Counted from the first letter of the stretch, positions 8,429 through 16,880 are shown. The stretch: DNA of 42,493 bases from Sulfurimonas sp. MAG313 (GCF_029216045.1 NZ_JAEMVE010000007.1:1-42493), one strand, 5' to 3'. Notes: a model not told the origin generated them from the letters alone. Numbers and translations: made by a program.

Positions 8429-9419
8429 TGAATATATGAATGATTGGTTGTATGGTGAAAATGGCTATTATACACAGTACAAAGAGATAGGAAAAGAGGG
8501 GGACTTTTATACCTCAGTTTCAACGTCTAAGTTTTTTGGAGGAAGTATAGCCAAGCATATCATTTCTTTAATAGATGAAGGTTTTTTACCAAATGACACT
8601 ACTATCTGTGAAATAGGTGCGCACAAGGGGTATTTATTAGCAGATATCGTTCAGTTCATTTACACACTAAGACCGGAACTACTGGATACTTTGTCTTTTA
8701 TGACAGTAGAAAGGTTTGACTTTTTACAAGAAACACAAGATGAATATTTTGAAGAATCTTTTGGAGATAGTGTAAGGCTTTCACATGTGAAGTCTTTATC
8801 TGAGCTTAGTCTAGATTCAGCCTTTTTTATAGCAAATGAAATTTTTGATGCCTTTTCTTGTGAACTAATTTATAAAGATAAGATAGCAAGCTTAAAAGAT
8901 GGTACAATCATTTTTGAAGAAGATAATGCATGGGTGTCACAAAAGGCAAAAAAATATCATAAAGATAAGGGCGAAATTGCCTTAGGGTATGAAGAATTTG
9001 CTCTTGAAATGAAAACAGCAGCGAAGACCTTTGAATTTATGACTTATGATTATGGGGAGATGCAAGCTCGACCGGATTTTTCCATACGTATTTATAAAGA
9101 ACATGAAGTCATTCCTCTTTTTGATGAGAATTTAAAGTTGTCTGAGGTGTTTTGTACTTCAGATATTACTTATGATGTTTGCTTTGAGCATTTAAAAGAT
9201 GCTTATAATGAAGCTGGAATTGAAATGAACAGTTTTAAAACTCAGGCCTTAGCTCTTATTGATATGGGTTTGTTAGATCTTTTAGAAATATTAAAAGAAA
9301 AAGGGGGAGAAGAGATGTATCTATATGAACTTGAACGTGCAAAGCAACTTTTTTTACCTGACTTTTTAGGGGAACGATTTAAAATGATGTCATTTAGACA
9401 AAAGGAAAATAATGATTAA
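8415..9419 (+). CDS. MidA/NDUFAF7-like SAM-dependent methyltransferase
   Basis: Member of the MidA (DUF185) family. The eukaryotic relative NDUFAF7 methylates an arginine of a complex I subunit during assembly; the bacterial role is less clear. Seen: N-terminal F-S-E-Y-M-x-x-W-L-Y, G-D-F-Y-T-S, the SAM-binding E-I-G-A-H-K-G-Y-L (about 72-80), and I-A-N-E-I-F-D-A-F (about 139-147), which is the conserved N-E-x-x-D-A motif. The 334-residue length fits. It overlaps both neighbours (14 nt with the TolC-like gene, 8 nt with thiS). Confidence 0.85.
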   Translation: MQKFSEYMNDWLYGENGYYTQYKEIGKEGDFYTSVSTSKFFGGSIAKHIISLIDEGFLPNDTTICEIGAHKGYLLADIVQFIYTLRPELLDTLSFMTVERFDFLQETQDEYFEESFGDSVRLSHVKSLSELSLDSAFFIANEIFDAFSCELIYKDKIASLKDGTIIFEEDNAWVSQKAKKYHKDKGEIALGYEEFALEMKTAAKTFEFMTYDYGEMQARPDFSIRIYKEHEVIPLFDENLKLSEVFCTSDITYDVCFEHLKDAYNEAGIEMNSFKTQALALIDMGLLDLLEILKEKGGEEMYLYELERAKQLFLPDFLGERFKMMSFRQKENND

Positions 9420-9615
9420 TATAATAATTAACGGTGAAGAAAAACAGTATGCAAAAGATATTATTCTTATAGATATGATGAATGAATTAGGTATTGCGGA
9501 CAAGGTGATGGCGGCGGCTGTTAATATGAACATAGTAAAACAAGACTTATGGTCTGCACATGTTTTAAATGATGGTGATAAGGTAGAACTATTAGACTTT
9601 GTGGGTGGTGGTTGA
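9412..9615 (+). CDS. thiS: Sulfur carrier protein ThiS
   Basis: Small ubiquitin-fold sulfur carrier. Its C-terminal glycine is adenylated and thiocarboxylated to donate sulfur to the thiazole ring of thiamine. Seen: 67 residues, beta-grasp pattern beginning I-N-I-I-I-N-G-E, V-A-A-A-V-N near the middle, and the required C-terminal G-G-G. It is the last gene of the run starting at 5229; the other thiazole genes (thiF, thiG) are not in the window. A terminator hairpin follows. Confidence 0.85.
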   Translation: MINIIINGEEKQYAKDIILIDMMNELGIADKVMAAAVNMNIVKQDLWSAHVLNDGDKVELLDFVGGG

Positions 9616-9631
9616 TTTTTTAATAATATAA

Positions 9632-9658
9632 AAAAAAGCTCTTCTTTAAGGCTTTTTT
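9632..9658. terminator. Bidirectional terminator between thiS and acpS
   Basis: AAAAAAGC (9632-9639) pairs with GCTTTTTT (9651-9658) around an 11-nt loop. The A-tract and T-tract allow it to work on both strands, which suits convergent thiS and acpS; it overlaps the last codons of acpS. Confidence 0.65.
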
Positions 9659-10002
9659 CCTTCGATAGCTACCACAGCAATGGCGTAATCTCCATCATGT
9701 GTAATAGATACAGATATATCTGTAATAGCGTAGCTTTGTAATATCTTCTGAGACAGTTCTATCTCAGGTGCTCCCTTAGATGTTTTAGAAATCATTATGT
9801 CATGAAAGCTGCATTGTGAACCTATACCACAGCCTAAGGCCTTTGAACAAGCTTCTTTAGCTGCCCAAAATCCGGCTGCTGTTTTATAGTTTTTAACTAA
9901 AATAATTTCTTCTTCAGATAAAAAGCGTTGTAGAAATTTATCATTAAAACGTTCAATGGATTCTTTCATTCTTTGCGTTTTAATCAGATCAATACCAATC
10001 AT
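9646..10002 (-). CDS. acpS: Holo-[acyl-carrier-protein] synthase AcpS
   Basis: Transfers 4'-phosphopantetheine from CoA to the serine of acyl carrier protein, activating it for fatty acid synthesis. Seen: I-G-I-D-L-I at the N-terminus with the metal-binding aspartate, F-L-S-E-E-E (about 32-37), the signature F-W-A-A-K-E-A-C-S-K-A-L-G (about 65-77) holding the second acidic ligand, and S-I-T-H-D near the C-terminus. Length 118 is standard. It lies downstream of fliL on the same strand, an order found in other Campylobacterota. Confidence 0.92.
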   Translation of the reverse strand: MIGIDLIKTQRMKESIERFNDKFLQRFLSEEEIILVKNYKTAAGFWAAKEACSKALGCGIGSQCSFHDIMISKTSKGAPEIELSQKILQSYAITDISVSITHDGDYAIAVVAIEGKKP

Positions 10003-10024
10003 CCGTTTGTAGCCTTGTTAATTA

Positions 10025-10036
10025 TAGAGGTGCCCT
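10025..10036 (+). repeat. Dispersed 12-bp repeat TAGAGGTGCCCT, copy 1
   Basis: Intergenic, between acpS and fliL, directly followed by AAAT. It is identical to the right end of the 265-bp element at 16920-17184. A bulged CTAG-CCTC / GAGG-CCTAG hairpin lies just downstream (about 10058-10081). Confidence 0.6.
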
Positions 10037-10081
10037 AAATGAAATATTAGTGTTACCTAGCCTCAATTAAGAGGACCTAGT

Positions 10082-10615
10082 TTACTGTACTACAAATTCG
10101 GTAAAGTAAATATGTCTAATGTTTCCATCACGCAAACGAAGATTTAGTTGGTTAACAATTTGCTCTTTAAGTTTTTCTTTTCCCTTGGCCGTTGATATTT
10201 CTTCTAAGGTTTTTGAAGATAAAAGACGTATACACACATCTCGTATAACCGCTGTTTTACTTTCAAGTTCAGCTGCTAACTCTTCACCATCAAGTTCTAA
10301 GTTGATTTGTACTTTTAGGTAACGACGACCACTATCACTCAAAAGGTTCACGGTAAATGTATCTAGAGGAAACATGGGTCCAACTTCCATAGCGTCCATC
10401 ATCTTCATTGGTTTTTCTTTTGTCATTTGTGAACCTCCTGAGGATTGAGATTGTTCATCTCCTCCACTCATAAGCATCACAACAACAACACCAACAATGG
10501 CTAAAACAAGAACCAAAACTACGGCAATAATAATTAAAACAAGGTTTGAACCCTTCTGTGGTGCAGGGGTCGCACCGTCTTCATTTGATTGTTCTGTACT
10601 TTCTTCTTCAGCCAT
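10082..10615 (-). CDS. fliL: Flagellar basal-body protein FliL
   Basis: Inner-membrane protein that associates with the flagellar stator and basal body and affects torque and motility. Seen: a short acidic cytoplasmic N-terminus (1-24), one hydrophobic segment (about 25-48, V/L/I-rich), and a periplasmic domain with F-P-L-D-T-F-T-V-N-L (about 82-91), R-Y-L-K-V-Q-I-N-L-E (about 98-107) and a C-terminal Y-F-T-E-F-V-V-Q, all typical of FliL. Length 177 is usual. A TATAAT at 10656-10651 on the minus strand and an AGGAG-type site support the start. acpS lies downstream. Confidence 0.9.
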   Translation of the reverse strand: MAEEESTEQSNEDGATPAPQKGSNLVLIIIAVVLVLVLAIVGVVVVMLMSGGDEQSQSSGGSQMTKEKPMKMMDAMEVGPMFPLDTFTVNLLSDSGRRYLKVQINLELDGEELAAELESKTAVIRDVCIRLLSSKTLEEISTAKGKEKLKEQIVNQLNLRLRDGNIRHIYFTEFVVQ

Positions 10616-10650
10616 AATTAAGGACTCCTGTCATTTTAGTTTCTACATGC

Positions 10651-10656
10651 ATTATA
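10651..10656 (-). promoter_or_regulatory. -10 box of fliL
   Basis: Minus-strand TATAAT preceded by TTTGC (extended -10 TGC), 35 nt before the fliL start. It looks like a sigma-70 rather than a sigma-28 or sigma-54 promoter. Confidence 0.5.
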
Positions 10657-10770
10657 GCAAAGTAATGAAGTTTGTTAAGCTTAATATTGAATATTTACAC
10701 AAGAAGACTAGGGGCTATAAATTAATTTATAAAATACCTACACCTAAAAAAATATTTAATCCTACTTGGC

Positions 10771-10776
10771 TATAAT
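10771..10776 (+). promoter_or_regulatory. -10 box for methyltransferase at 10815
   Basis: TATAAT preceded by TTGGC lies 38 nt before the ATG at 10815; an AAGGAA ribosome-binding site lies between them. Confidence 0.5.
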
Positions 10777-10814
10777 AAGTTTTTTTAGAATAATATTTAT
10801 TATAAGGAAATAAT

Positions 10815-11417
10815 ATGATCGATTTATTTCAAAAACAGGCAAACGATTGGGATGAACAAACTATCCCACAACAACTAAGTCAAACTATAGGCCCTATGAT
10901 GCTAAAGCATTTAACTTTAGATAGTTCAATGGACATAATGGATTTTGGAGCAGGTACGGGTCTGTTAAGCTTCCACTTCGCACCTCTGGTCAAAAGTATT
11001 GCTGCGGTTGATATCTCTGAATCCATGTTGAAAGAACTTACAGCTAAAAAAGCACTTCAAGGTAAGGTAGTCGCTTATTGTCAAGATATTTTGAAAAAAC
11101 CATTATCTAAAACTTTTGACCTTATTATCTCTGCTATGGCTATGCATCATGTAGAAGATTCTACATTAATGTTACAAAGTTTTAACAAACATTTAAAGAC
11201 AGGGGGGCATATTGCCTTAGCAGACTTAGATCTTGAAGATGGGAGTTTTCATCCTTCTGATGCAAAAGGTATTTTTCATCATGGCTTTGATAGAGAAGCG
11301 TTCGCTCAACAATTAAAAGATGCAGGTTTTATAAATTTAGAATTTTTCACACCTCATATTATTCAAAAAGAGGGCAAGGAATTTAAACTTTTCATAGTTA
11401 TAGGCACAAAGGCGTAA
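10815..11417 (+). CDS. Class I SAM-dependent methyltransferase
   Basis: Small-molecule-type class I methyltransferase (Methyltransf_11/25 fold). Seen: motif I D-F-G-A-G-T-G-L-L-S (about 43-52) for SAM binding, the acidic end of strand 2 in A-A-V-D-I-S-E-S-M-L, D-L-I-I-S-A-M-A-M-H-H-V in motif IV, and the post-motif G-G-H-I-A-L-A-D-L-D. Substrate unknown. It stands alone between divergent fliL and convergent radA, with its own promoter and AAGGAA ribosome-binding site. Confidence 0.85.
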   Translation: MIDLFQKQANDWDEQTIPQQLSQTIGPMMLKHLTLDSSMDIMDFGAGTGLLSFHFAPLVKSIAAVDISESMLKELTAKKALQGKVVAYCQDILKKPLSKTFDLIISAMAMHHVEDSTLMLQSFNKHLKTGGHIALADLDLEDGSFHPSDAKGIFHHGFDREAFAQQLKDAGFINLEFFTPHIIQKEGKEFKLFIVIGTKA

Positions 11418-11495
11418 CGTAAAGATTATATTTTTTTAAGAGGTTCATTAAATATTTTCCACACTAAAACAAAGTGGGGTTTATCTCCTTCAGGT

Positions 11496-12842
11496 CTACA
11501 TCCAATCAATAAGTTTTGTGACTTCGTTTACCTCATAACATTTTAGACCAAAGGTATCGGATGGTTTTTTAGCAAGAAGCGCTTTTGAAAACTTATGCAA
11601 AGCAGATTCTTTGAGTCTTGGGTCTAATTGATAAACCTCTCTTACATCACCCACTAAGGATACTTCTCCTATAAAAACAGTTTCTTTTGATATGGCTCGA
11701 TTTCTAAAACTACTGATGATAGCTGCTAGAATAGCTAGATCTGCGGATGTTTCTGTAATCTTTATACCCCCCGTGATATTAATAAATACATCATATTGAT
11801 TAAGAGGAATTTCTAGTTTCCGCTCAAGTAAGGCTAAAAGCATATTGAGTCTATTGTTTTCAAAGCCTGTCGCTTGTCGTTTTGGATTGGGTGCATGGGA
11901 CTCGGATACTAAGGCTTGTACTTCTAATATAATGGGACGGGAGCCTTCCATAATTACGGTTAAGGCTGAGCCTGGTTGAGCATTGTCTTTACTAAAGAAG
12001 CGTGAAGAAATGTCTTTTGCGGAAACAAGTCCTTCTGCCTTCATCTCAAAAACTCCAATCTCAGAGGTGGGGCCAAAACGGTTTTTAAAACCACGAAGTA
12101 TTCGCAACTCTTGAGATGAATCTCCCTCAAAATATAAGACTGTGTCCACCATATGCTCTAAGACTCTAGGCCCAGCTATGGAGCCTTCTTTTGTAATATG
12201 ACCAATAATAAAAATAGCAATTTTTTGTTCTTTAGCGATGCGCATCAGTTCAAAGGTGATTTGTCGTACTTGAGTTACCGAACCAGGTGCAGAAGAAACA
12301 TTTTCAGAATACAAGGTTTGAATAGAATCAATAATAATACATTCATATTTTCGTACACTAAGTTCCAGTATGACTTGTTCTAATTTAATTTCACTAAGTA
12401 GGTAAAGGTTTTCATTATTAGCATCAAGTCTATTAGCTCGAAGTTTAATCTGACCTTCACTTTCTTCCCCCGTAACATATAAGGTGTCTTTCCCTTGTTT
12501 TGCGAGGTTAGAGCCGATTTTTAAAAGTAGGGTAGACTTTCCAACTCCAGGGCTTCCCCCAATAAGAGTTAAAGACCCCGGTACAATGCCTCCGCCTAAA
12601 ACAAGGTCAAGTTCATCATCATTAGAGCTAAAGCGTTCGACTTCGCTTTCTTGTATCTGTGTTATAGGCTTGGCTTTGGTTACACCGGTGCTAGTTGAAG
12701 TAAGTTTAACAATCTCTTGTTCCTGCTCGTTAAGCTCTACCATAGAATCCCAAGTGCCACATGAGGTACACTTTCCCATCCATTTAGGTGCAGTCAAGCC
12801 ACAATGCTGACATTCAAATAAAACTTTTTTCTTTTTTGCCAT
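11496..12842 (-). CDS. radA: DNA repair protein RadA (Sms)
   Basis: RecA-related ATPase and DnaB-like branch-migration helicase that processes recombination intermediates. Seen: N-terminal zinc finger with C11, C14, C25 and C28; Walker A G-G-S-P-G-V-G-K-S-T (about 93-102); Walker B ending I-I-I-D-S; the RadA signature K-N-R-F-G; and a C-terminal Lon-protease-like domain without catalytic serine activity expected. Length 448 is normal. It lies downstream of ftsY on the same strand with a 155-nt gap holding a palindrome and a possible promoter. Confidence 0.95.
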   Translation of the reverse strand: MAKKKKVLFECQHCGLTAPKWMGKCTSCGTWDSMVELNEQEQEIVKLTSTSTGVTKAKPITQIQESEVERFSSNDDELDLVLGGGIVPGSLTLIGGSPGVGKSTLLLKIGSNLAKQGKDTLYVTGEESEGQIKLRANRLDANNENLYLLSEIKLEQVILELSVRKYECIIIDSIQTLYSENVSSAPGSVTQVRQITFELMRIAKEQKIAIFIIGHITKEGSIAGPRVLEHMVDTVLYFEGDSSQELRILRGFKNRFGPTSEIGVFEMKAEGLVSAKDISSRFFSKDNAQPGSALTVIMEGSRPIILEVQALVSESHAPNPKRQATGFENNRLNMLLALLERKLEIPLNQYDVFINITGGIKITETSADLAILAAIISSFRNRAISKETVFIGEVSLVGDVREVYQLDPRLKESALHKFSKALLAKKPSDTFGLKCYEVNEVTKLIDWM

Positions 12843-12882
12843 TAAATATCCTTTGGATGGGCATGCGGTACCCTTTACTGAG

Positions 12883-12898
12883 TACTACATGTAGTATA
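12883..12898 (-). promoter_or_regulatory. Palindrome overlapping radA -10 box
   Basis: A perfect 14-bp palindrome TACTACATGTAGTA (12883-12896) overlaps a minus-strand TATACT (12898-12893) located about 50 nt before the radA start. The overlap suggests an operator, but no regulator is known for it; it may be chance in AT-rich DNA. Confidence 0.35.
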
Positions 12899-12986
12899 GT
12901 AGTTTTAACTTTTGAATGATAATAATATGACACTTTGAAAGAATAAGGAGGGCTTAGAAAATTTAAAGTTACTCAATTATCTTTTA

Positions 12987-12998
12987 TAGAGGTGTCCT
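12987..12998 (+). repeat. Dispersed repeat, copy 2 (TAGAGGTGTCCT)
   Basis: One mismatch from the 12-bp consensus. It abuts the ftsY stop codon. Confidence 0.5.
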
Positions 12999-13879
12999 TA
13001 ACTTTCTTCTTGAACAAATATGGCATCTAAAAAGTCATTTACAAATTCATGTTTGTCAAAGGCTATAAGGTCATCAGCTGTTTCACCCATTCCAATATAT
13101 ATAATAGGAATTTCTAAGGCATAAGCAATACTAAAGACCGAACCACCCTTAGCTGTACCATCTAGCTTTGTGATGATGATAGCATCGATATCTACCATTT
13201 CATTAAAGGCGCGTGCCTGATCAATGGCTGAATTTCCTTGAGTTCCATCTAATATAAGAATCTTTTCGTGAGGCGCACCAGAATGTGCCTTGTCACAAAT
13301 TCGTACAATTTTTTTAAGCTCATTGGCAAGGTTGGTTTGTGTATGCAAACGTCCGGCGGTATCAATTAAAACATGATCAAAGTTTTTTGCCTTAGCCGAA
13401 GTAATCGCGTCATAAGCAACAGCGGAAGGGTCATGCCCTTGTTGAGTGGCTACAATAGGCACACCAATCTTATCCGCCCATCGTGTGAGTTGCTCAATAG
13501 CAGCGGCTCTAAAGGTATCTGCCGCGCCTAAGATGACTTTTTTATTTTCATTTAGATATTTTTGAGAAAGTTTGGCGATAGTAGTGGTCTTGCCTGCTCC
13601 ATTTACGCCTATAATCAATTGAACCTTAGGTGCAGTGAACTCTTTTTCATCATAATATGTCCAGTTGAAACAGGCTAAAAGTTTTGATTCTATATGCTGA
13701 CGCTTTACTTCATCATAAGGTATCTCGTTTAATATTTTTTCTATAAGATCATAATGCACATCAGACTCTAACAAAATATTTTCTAGTTCATCCTTAGAAA
13801 TTGCTATCTTTTTCTTTGGAACTATCGTCTTTATTGCGTCCGCTGTTCTTGCTAATCCTTTTTTGAAAAAACCAAACAT
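12998..13879 (-). CDS. ftsY: Signal recognition particle receptor FtsY
   Basis: GTPase that docks the SRP-ribosome complex at the inner membrane for co-translational insertion. Seen: the NG domains with G1 G-V-N-G-A-G-K-T-T-T (about 92-101), D-T-F-R-A-A-A, G3 D-T-A-G-R and T-K-L-D-G-T-A-K-G-G. At 293 residues it lacks the long acidic N-terminal A domain of E. coli FtsY; such short forms are usual in Campylobacterota. The start lies 8 nt after the stop of the TlpA-like lipoprotein gene, so they are co-transcribed. Confidence 0.95.
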   Translation of the reverse strand: MFGFFKKGLARTADAIKTIVPKKKIAISKDELENILLESDVHYDLIEKILNEIPYDEVKRQHIESKLLACFNWTYYDEKEFTAPKVQLIIGVNGAGKTTTIAKLSQKYLNENKKVILGAADTFRAAAIEQLTRWADKIGVPIVATQQGHDPSAVAYDAITSAKAKNFDHVLIDTAGRLHTQTNLANELKKIVRICDKAHSGAPHEKILILDGTQGNSAIDQARAFNEMVDIDAIIITKLDGTAKGGSVFSIAYALEIPIIYIGMGETADDLIAFDKHEFVNDFLDAIFVQEES

Positions 13880-13887
13880 TATGTCTC

Positions 13888-14439
13888 CTACTTTCCCATA
13901 ACTTTTTTAATGTCGTTTTCAATCATCTCTTCGGGCACAACACCAATATAATGATTGATATATTTACCCTTATAAAACATAACCATTAAAGGGATAGGAA
14001 ACCCTTGACCGACATCCGTAGTCGCAGCTATTGCGCGTGAGAGTGTGTGGTTATCCGGGGTATTTGAGATACTATACTCCGCTCCATAGGTATCTACAAA
14101 TCTTTGAACATAAGCATTACTCTTATCTTCTTCAATCAAGACACCAATAATTTTAACATCATTTTTAAACTTGTCTTGGAGTTTACTAAGGTTTGGTGCA
14201 GCCGCTCTACAAGGAGGACACCAGGTGGCAAAGATATCAAATAATATGACCTTGTCAGACATCCCTTCTACTGTAAAATCATTTCCTTCTTTAATTACTT
14301 TATATTCAACATTTTTAAGGTCTTTAAGATGGTACACAGACTGAGATACAAGAGAACTTAATTCTTCTTGAGATGAATCACTGCACGCACCTAGCAAAAA
14401 GATTACACTCAAACTTATAAATAGATTCTTTAATGACAT
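13888..14439 (-). CDS. TlpA-like thioredoxin-fold lipoprotein
   Basis: Membrane-anchored periplasmic thiol-disulfide protein of the TlpA/ResA type, probably reducing disulfides for cytochrome or protein maturation. Seen: lipoprotein signal peptide with lipobox L-L-G-A-C (C19), thioredoxin-fold start I-L-F-D-I-F-A-T-W, and the W-C-P-P-C active site (C74, C77). The cis-proline region is G-F-P-I-P. Length 183 fits. It leads the ftsY transcript; a minus-strand AAGGAAA site precedes the ATG. Confidence 0.88.
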   Translation of the reverse strand: MSLKNLFISLSVIFLLGACSDSSQEELSSLVSQSVYHLKDLKNVEYKVIKEGNDFTVEGMSDKVILFDIFATWCPPCRAAAPNLSKLQDKFKNDVKIIGVLIEEDKSNAYVQRFVDTYGAEYSISNTPDNHTLSRAIAATTDVGQGFPIPLMVMFYKGKYINHYIGVVPEEMIENDIKKVMGK

Positions 14440-14519
14440 TTATAATTTCCTTTTTAGATATAGTATGAAATATTAACATTTTATTTGTGTAAAATACCTT
14501 GTCAAATAAAACGCAATAG

Positions 14520-14525
14520 TATACT
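14520..14525 (+). promoter_or_regulatory. -10 box for 5-formyl-THF cyclo-ligase gene
   Basis: TATACT lies 14 nt before the ATG at 14540, with TTAAGG between them as a ribosome-binding site; the predicted leader is only a few nt long. Confidence 0.35.
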
Positions 14526-14539
14526 GTTTAAGGCTTAAT

Positions 14540-15139
14540 ATGAGTATAGATAAGGCATCATTTCGTAAACTCTGCATGAAAAAGTTGAAAAATACTTCAG
14601 CTCATAATAGAAAATATAAAGAATATGCAGTTCAAAGAAAACTGAAAAAAGTACTAGATGAGATTAATGCATCCTCCATGCTTTTTTATTTACCTTTAAA
14701 GACGGAAGTAAATTTAAATAAGTTATTACAATATGAAAAAAGAAATATCAAAAAATGTTATGTACCGTTTATGGTTGGGGAAAGTTTTAAGATGGTACCA
14801 TACAGACAGCCTCTAAATGTCGGTAGATTCGGCGTTAGTGAGCCAAATAATTCTAATAAAAAAATTAAAAATGTTGATGTCGCTATTGTACCTGTTCTAG
14901 GAGTGGATGCAGATGCAAGGCGAGTTGGTTTTGGTAAGGGGATGTACGATAGATTTTTCCCTACACTAGCAAAAACACCCATTACCATTTTTGTTCAGCT
15001 TGAACAATGTCTTTGTGATGAAAAAATTACAGACGATTATGATATTCAAGCCGATATTTATATAACTCCAAAAGAAATACTCTATAGGAAAAATAATGTT
15101 AAATCAGATTCTTCTAGGCGGTGGTATAGCCACCGTTAG
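14540..15139 (+). CDS. 5-formyltetrahydrofolate cyclo-ligase family
   Basis: ATP-dependent conversion of 5-formyl-THF to 5,10-methenyl-THF in one-carbon metabolism (MTHFS/YgfA family). Seen: N-terminal basic helix S-F-R-K-L-C, F-Y-L-P-L-K-T-E-V-N (about 52-61), V-A-I-V-P-V-L-G-V-D (about 115-124), and the family signature R-V-G-F-G-K-G-M-Y-D-R (about 131-141). The family fold normally ends near I-T-P-K-E-I; here about 20 further residues follow, 14 of them in a 44-nt overlap with rny. Confidence 0.9.
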   Translation: MSIDKASFRKLCMKKLKNTSAHNRKYKEYAVQRKLKKVLDEINASSMLFYLPLKTEVNLNKLLQYEKRNIKKCYVPFMVGESFKMVPYRQPLNVGRFGVSEPNNSNKKIKNVDVAIVPVLGVDADARRVGFGKGMYDRFFPTLAKTPITIFVQLEQCLCDEKITDDYDIQADIYITPKEILYRKNNVKSDSSRRWYSHR

Positions 15140-16664
15140 TGGAGTAATCGGATTTTTTATCTCTAAAAAGTTAAGTAATGCACAGTTTGATGCCTTAATC
15201 GAACAAGCTAAGGCGAAGGCCAAGGTTATCGATTCAGAAGCGGAATTAATGCTTCATAAGGCAAGTTTTAAGGCTCAAGAGATTGGGGATAAGGCACAAA
15301 GAAGATTTGATGACGCCAAAGAAAATGCTGAAAAATCTTTAAAAGAAAATTATCAAGAGCTTGAAACAAATGAAAAAGACTTTGAAGAATTTAAGGTTGA
15401 AGAACTTCGTCGTATTAAGATAGAAGCCTCTAAAACGCAAAACTTAAATTTACAGCTTGAGCGTACACAACACTCAATGCAGAGACAAAAAGACGATTAC
15501 TTAAACCGTTCAAATGAAGCGGTAAAAATTATAGAAAGTGGTGCAGGGCTTACCTGTGAAGAAGCAAAGAGTTTACTATTAAAAAAAGTTGAAGAAGACT
15601 CTCGCGAAGAGATTGCTCATATAGTAAGAAAGTATGAACAAGAAGCAAAAGATGAGGGAAGAAAAAAAGCAAATTACATTTTAGCTCAGGCTACATCACG
15701 GTTTGCAGGAGAATTTTCATCTGAAAGATTGGTGAATGAAGTCCATTTAGATGATGATGAACTTAAGGGTCGTATCATTGGTAAAGAGGGTCGAAATATA
15801 AAAACCCTTGAAATGCTCTTAGGTGTAGATATCATTGTGGATGAAACACCTAATGCAATTTTATTGAGTTCATTTAATCTATACAGACGCGCAATTGCTA
15901 CACGCACCATTGAGCTTTTAATTGAAGATGGACGTATCCAACCTGCTCGCATAGAAGAAATTTTTGCCAAGGTAACCGATGAATTTGAAGCCTCTGTTTT
16001 AGCTGAGGGGGAACAAATTGCAAGAGATATGCATATAACAGACATTCATCCTGAGCTTTTAAAGCTTATTGGACGTTTACGTTATCGCGCTTCTTATGGA
16101 CAAAATGCCTTAGCGCATACTCTTGAGGTAGCCAATCTTGCCGGTATTATTGCTGCAGAACTTGGTGGAGATGAACTACTTGCTAAAAGAGCAGGGTTAT
16201 TACACGACATTGGTAAGGCCTTAACTCATGATAAGGGTGGAAATCATGTTGACCTTGGCTTAGAGTTAGCAAGTAATTATAATGAACATCCTGTAGTGCT
16301 AAATGCTATTCCTGCGCATCATGGCTTAGAAGAAATTAAGAGTATAGAATGTGCTGCAGTGTGTGCAGGTGACGCCTTATCTGCTGCAAGACCAGGTGCA
16401 AGACGAGAAGTCTTAGAATCGTATCTTAAACGAGTAACTGAGATAGAAGAGATTGCCTCCCATAAACACGGAGTCAAACAGGCTTACGCTATTAATGCAG
16501 GTCGTGAAGTACGTGTTATTGTTAATGCGGAACTCCTTAATGATGATGAATCATCACTTTTAGCTAAAGAAATAGCCAAAGAAATAGAATCAAAAATGAA
16601 TTTTCCAGGTGATATAAAAGTAGCCGTTATTCGTGAACTTCGAGCCATAGAATTTGCTCGGTAA
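15096..16664 (+). CDS. rny: Ribonuclease Y
   Basis: Membrane-anchored endoribonuclease that starts mRNA decay. Seen: N-terminal transmembrane segment (about 5-24), long charged coiled coil (about 25-190), KH domain with G-R-I-I-G-K-E-G-R-N-I (about 226-236), and an HD domain with L-L-H-D-I-G-K-A-L (about 369-377). Length 522 is the family norm. Campylobacterota commonly carry RNase Y rather than RNase E. Its start lies inside the end of the folate gene, preceded by AGGAAAAATA. Confidence 0.95.
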   Translation: MLNQILLGGGIATVSGVIGFFISKKLSNAQFDALIEQAKAKAKVIDSEAELMLHKASFKAQEIGDKAQRRFDDAKENAEKSLKENYQELETNEKDFEEFKVEELRRIKIEASKTQNLNLQLERTQHSMQRQKDDYLNRSNEAVKIIESGAGLTCEEAKSLLLKKVEEDSREEIAHIVRKYEQEAKDEGRKKANYILAQATSRFAGEFSSERLVNEVHLDDDELKGRIIGKEGRNIKTLEMLLGVDIIVDETPNAILLSSFNLYRRAIATRTIELLIEDGRIQPARIEEIFAKVTDEFEASVLAEGEQIARDMHITDIHPELLKLIGRLRYRASYGQNALAHTLEVANLAGIIAAELGGDELLAKRAGLLHDIGKALTHDKGGNHVDLGLELASNYNEHPVVLNAIPAHHGLEEIKSIECAAVCAGDALSAARPGARREVLESYLKRVTEIEEIASHKHGVKQAYAINAGREVRVIVNAELLNDDESSLLAKEIAKEIESKMNFPGDIKVAVIRELRAIEFAR

Positions 16665-16714
16665 ATTAAAAAAAATAAAGTTAAGAACTGAATATAAAAA
16701 CTAATTTCGGGGCT

Positions 16715-16740
16715 AAGGAAGTTCAAGGAATCACTTCCTT
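16715..16740. terminator. Stem-loop downstream of rny
   Basis: A perfect 8-bp stem, AAGGAAGT (16715-16722) / ACTTCCTT (16733-16740), with a 10-nt loop. It lies 50 nt after the rny stop and lacks a long T-tract; it may be a terminator or an mRNA 3'-end structure. Confidence 0.4.
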
Positions 16741-16852
16741 GGATATATAAGATACAATCGGATTATTAAACGCGGTCTTCAAGTTTATTTGTGATATCTT
16801 AAAAGTCATCGTTCGATGGAATAGGCTTTGAATCAAGGTAAATAGTACAAAT

Positions 16853-16880
16853 AAGGTTCATCCTCAAACCGAACCTTTTT
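16853..16880 (+). terminator. Rho-independent terminator
   Basis: AAGGTTC (16853-16859) pairs with GAACCTT (16871-16877) and is followed by a T-run. It ends a stretch of about 190 nt after rny in which no gene is visible, so a short unrecognised transcript (for example a small RNA) or the rny 3' end may stop here. Confidence 0.55.

Noticed and set aside
15686-16045. 119-codon minus-strand frame inside rny
   Set aside because: It covers the conserved KH-HD coding region of RNase Y on the other strand; serine-rich, low-complexity product.
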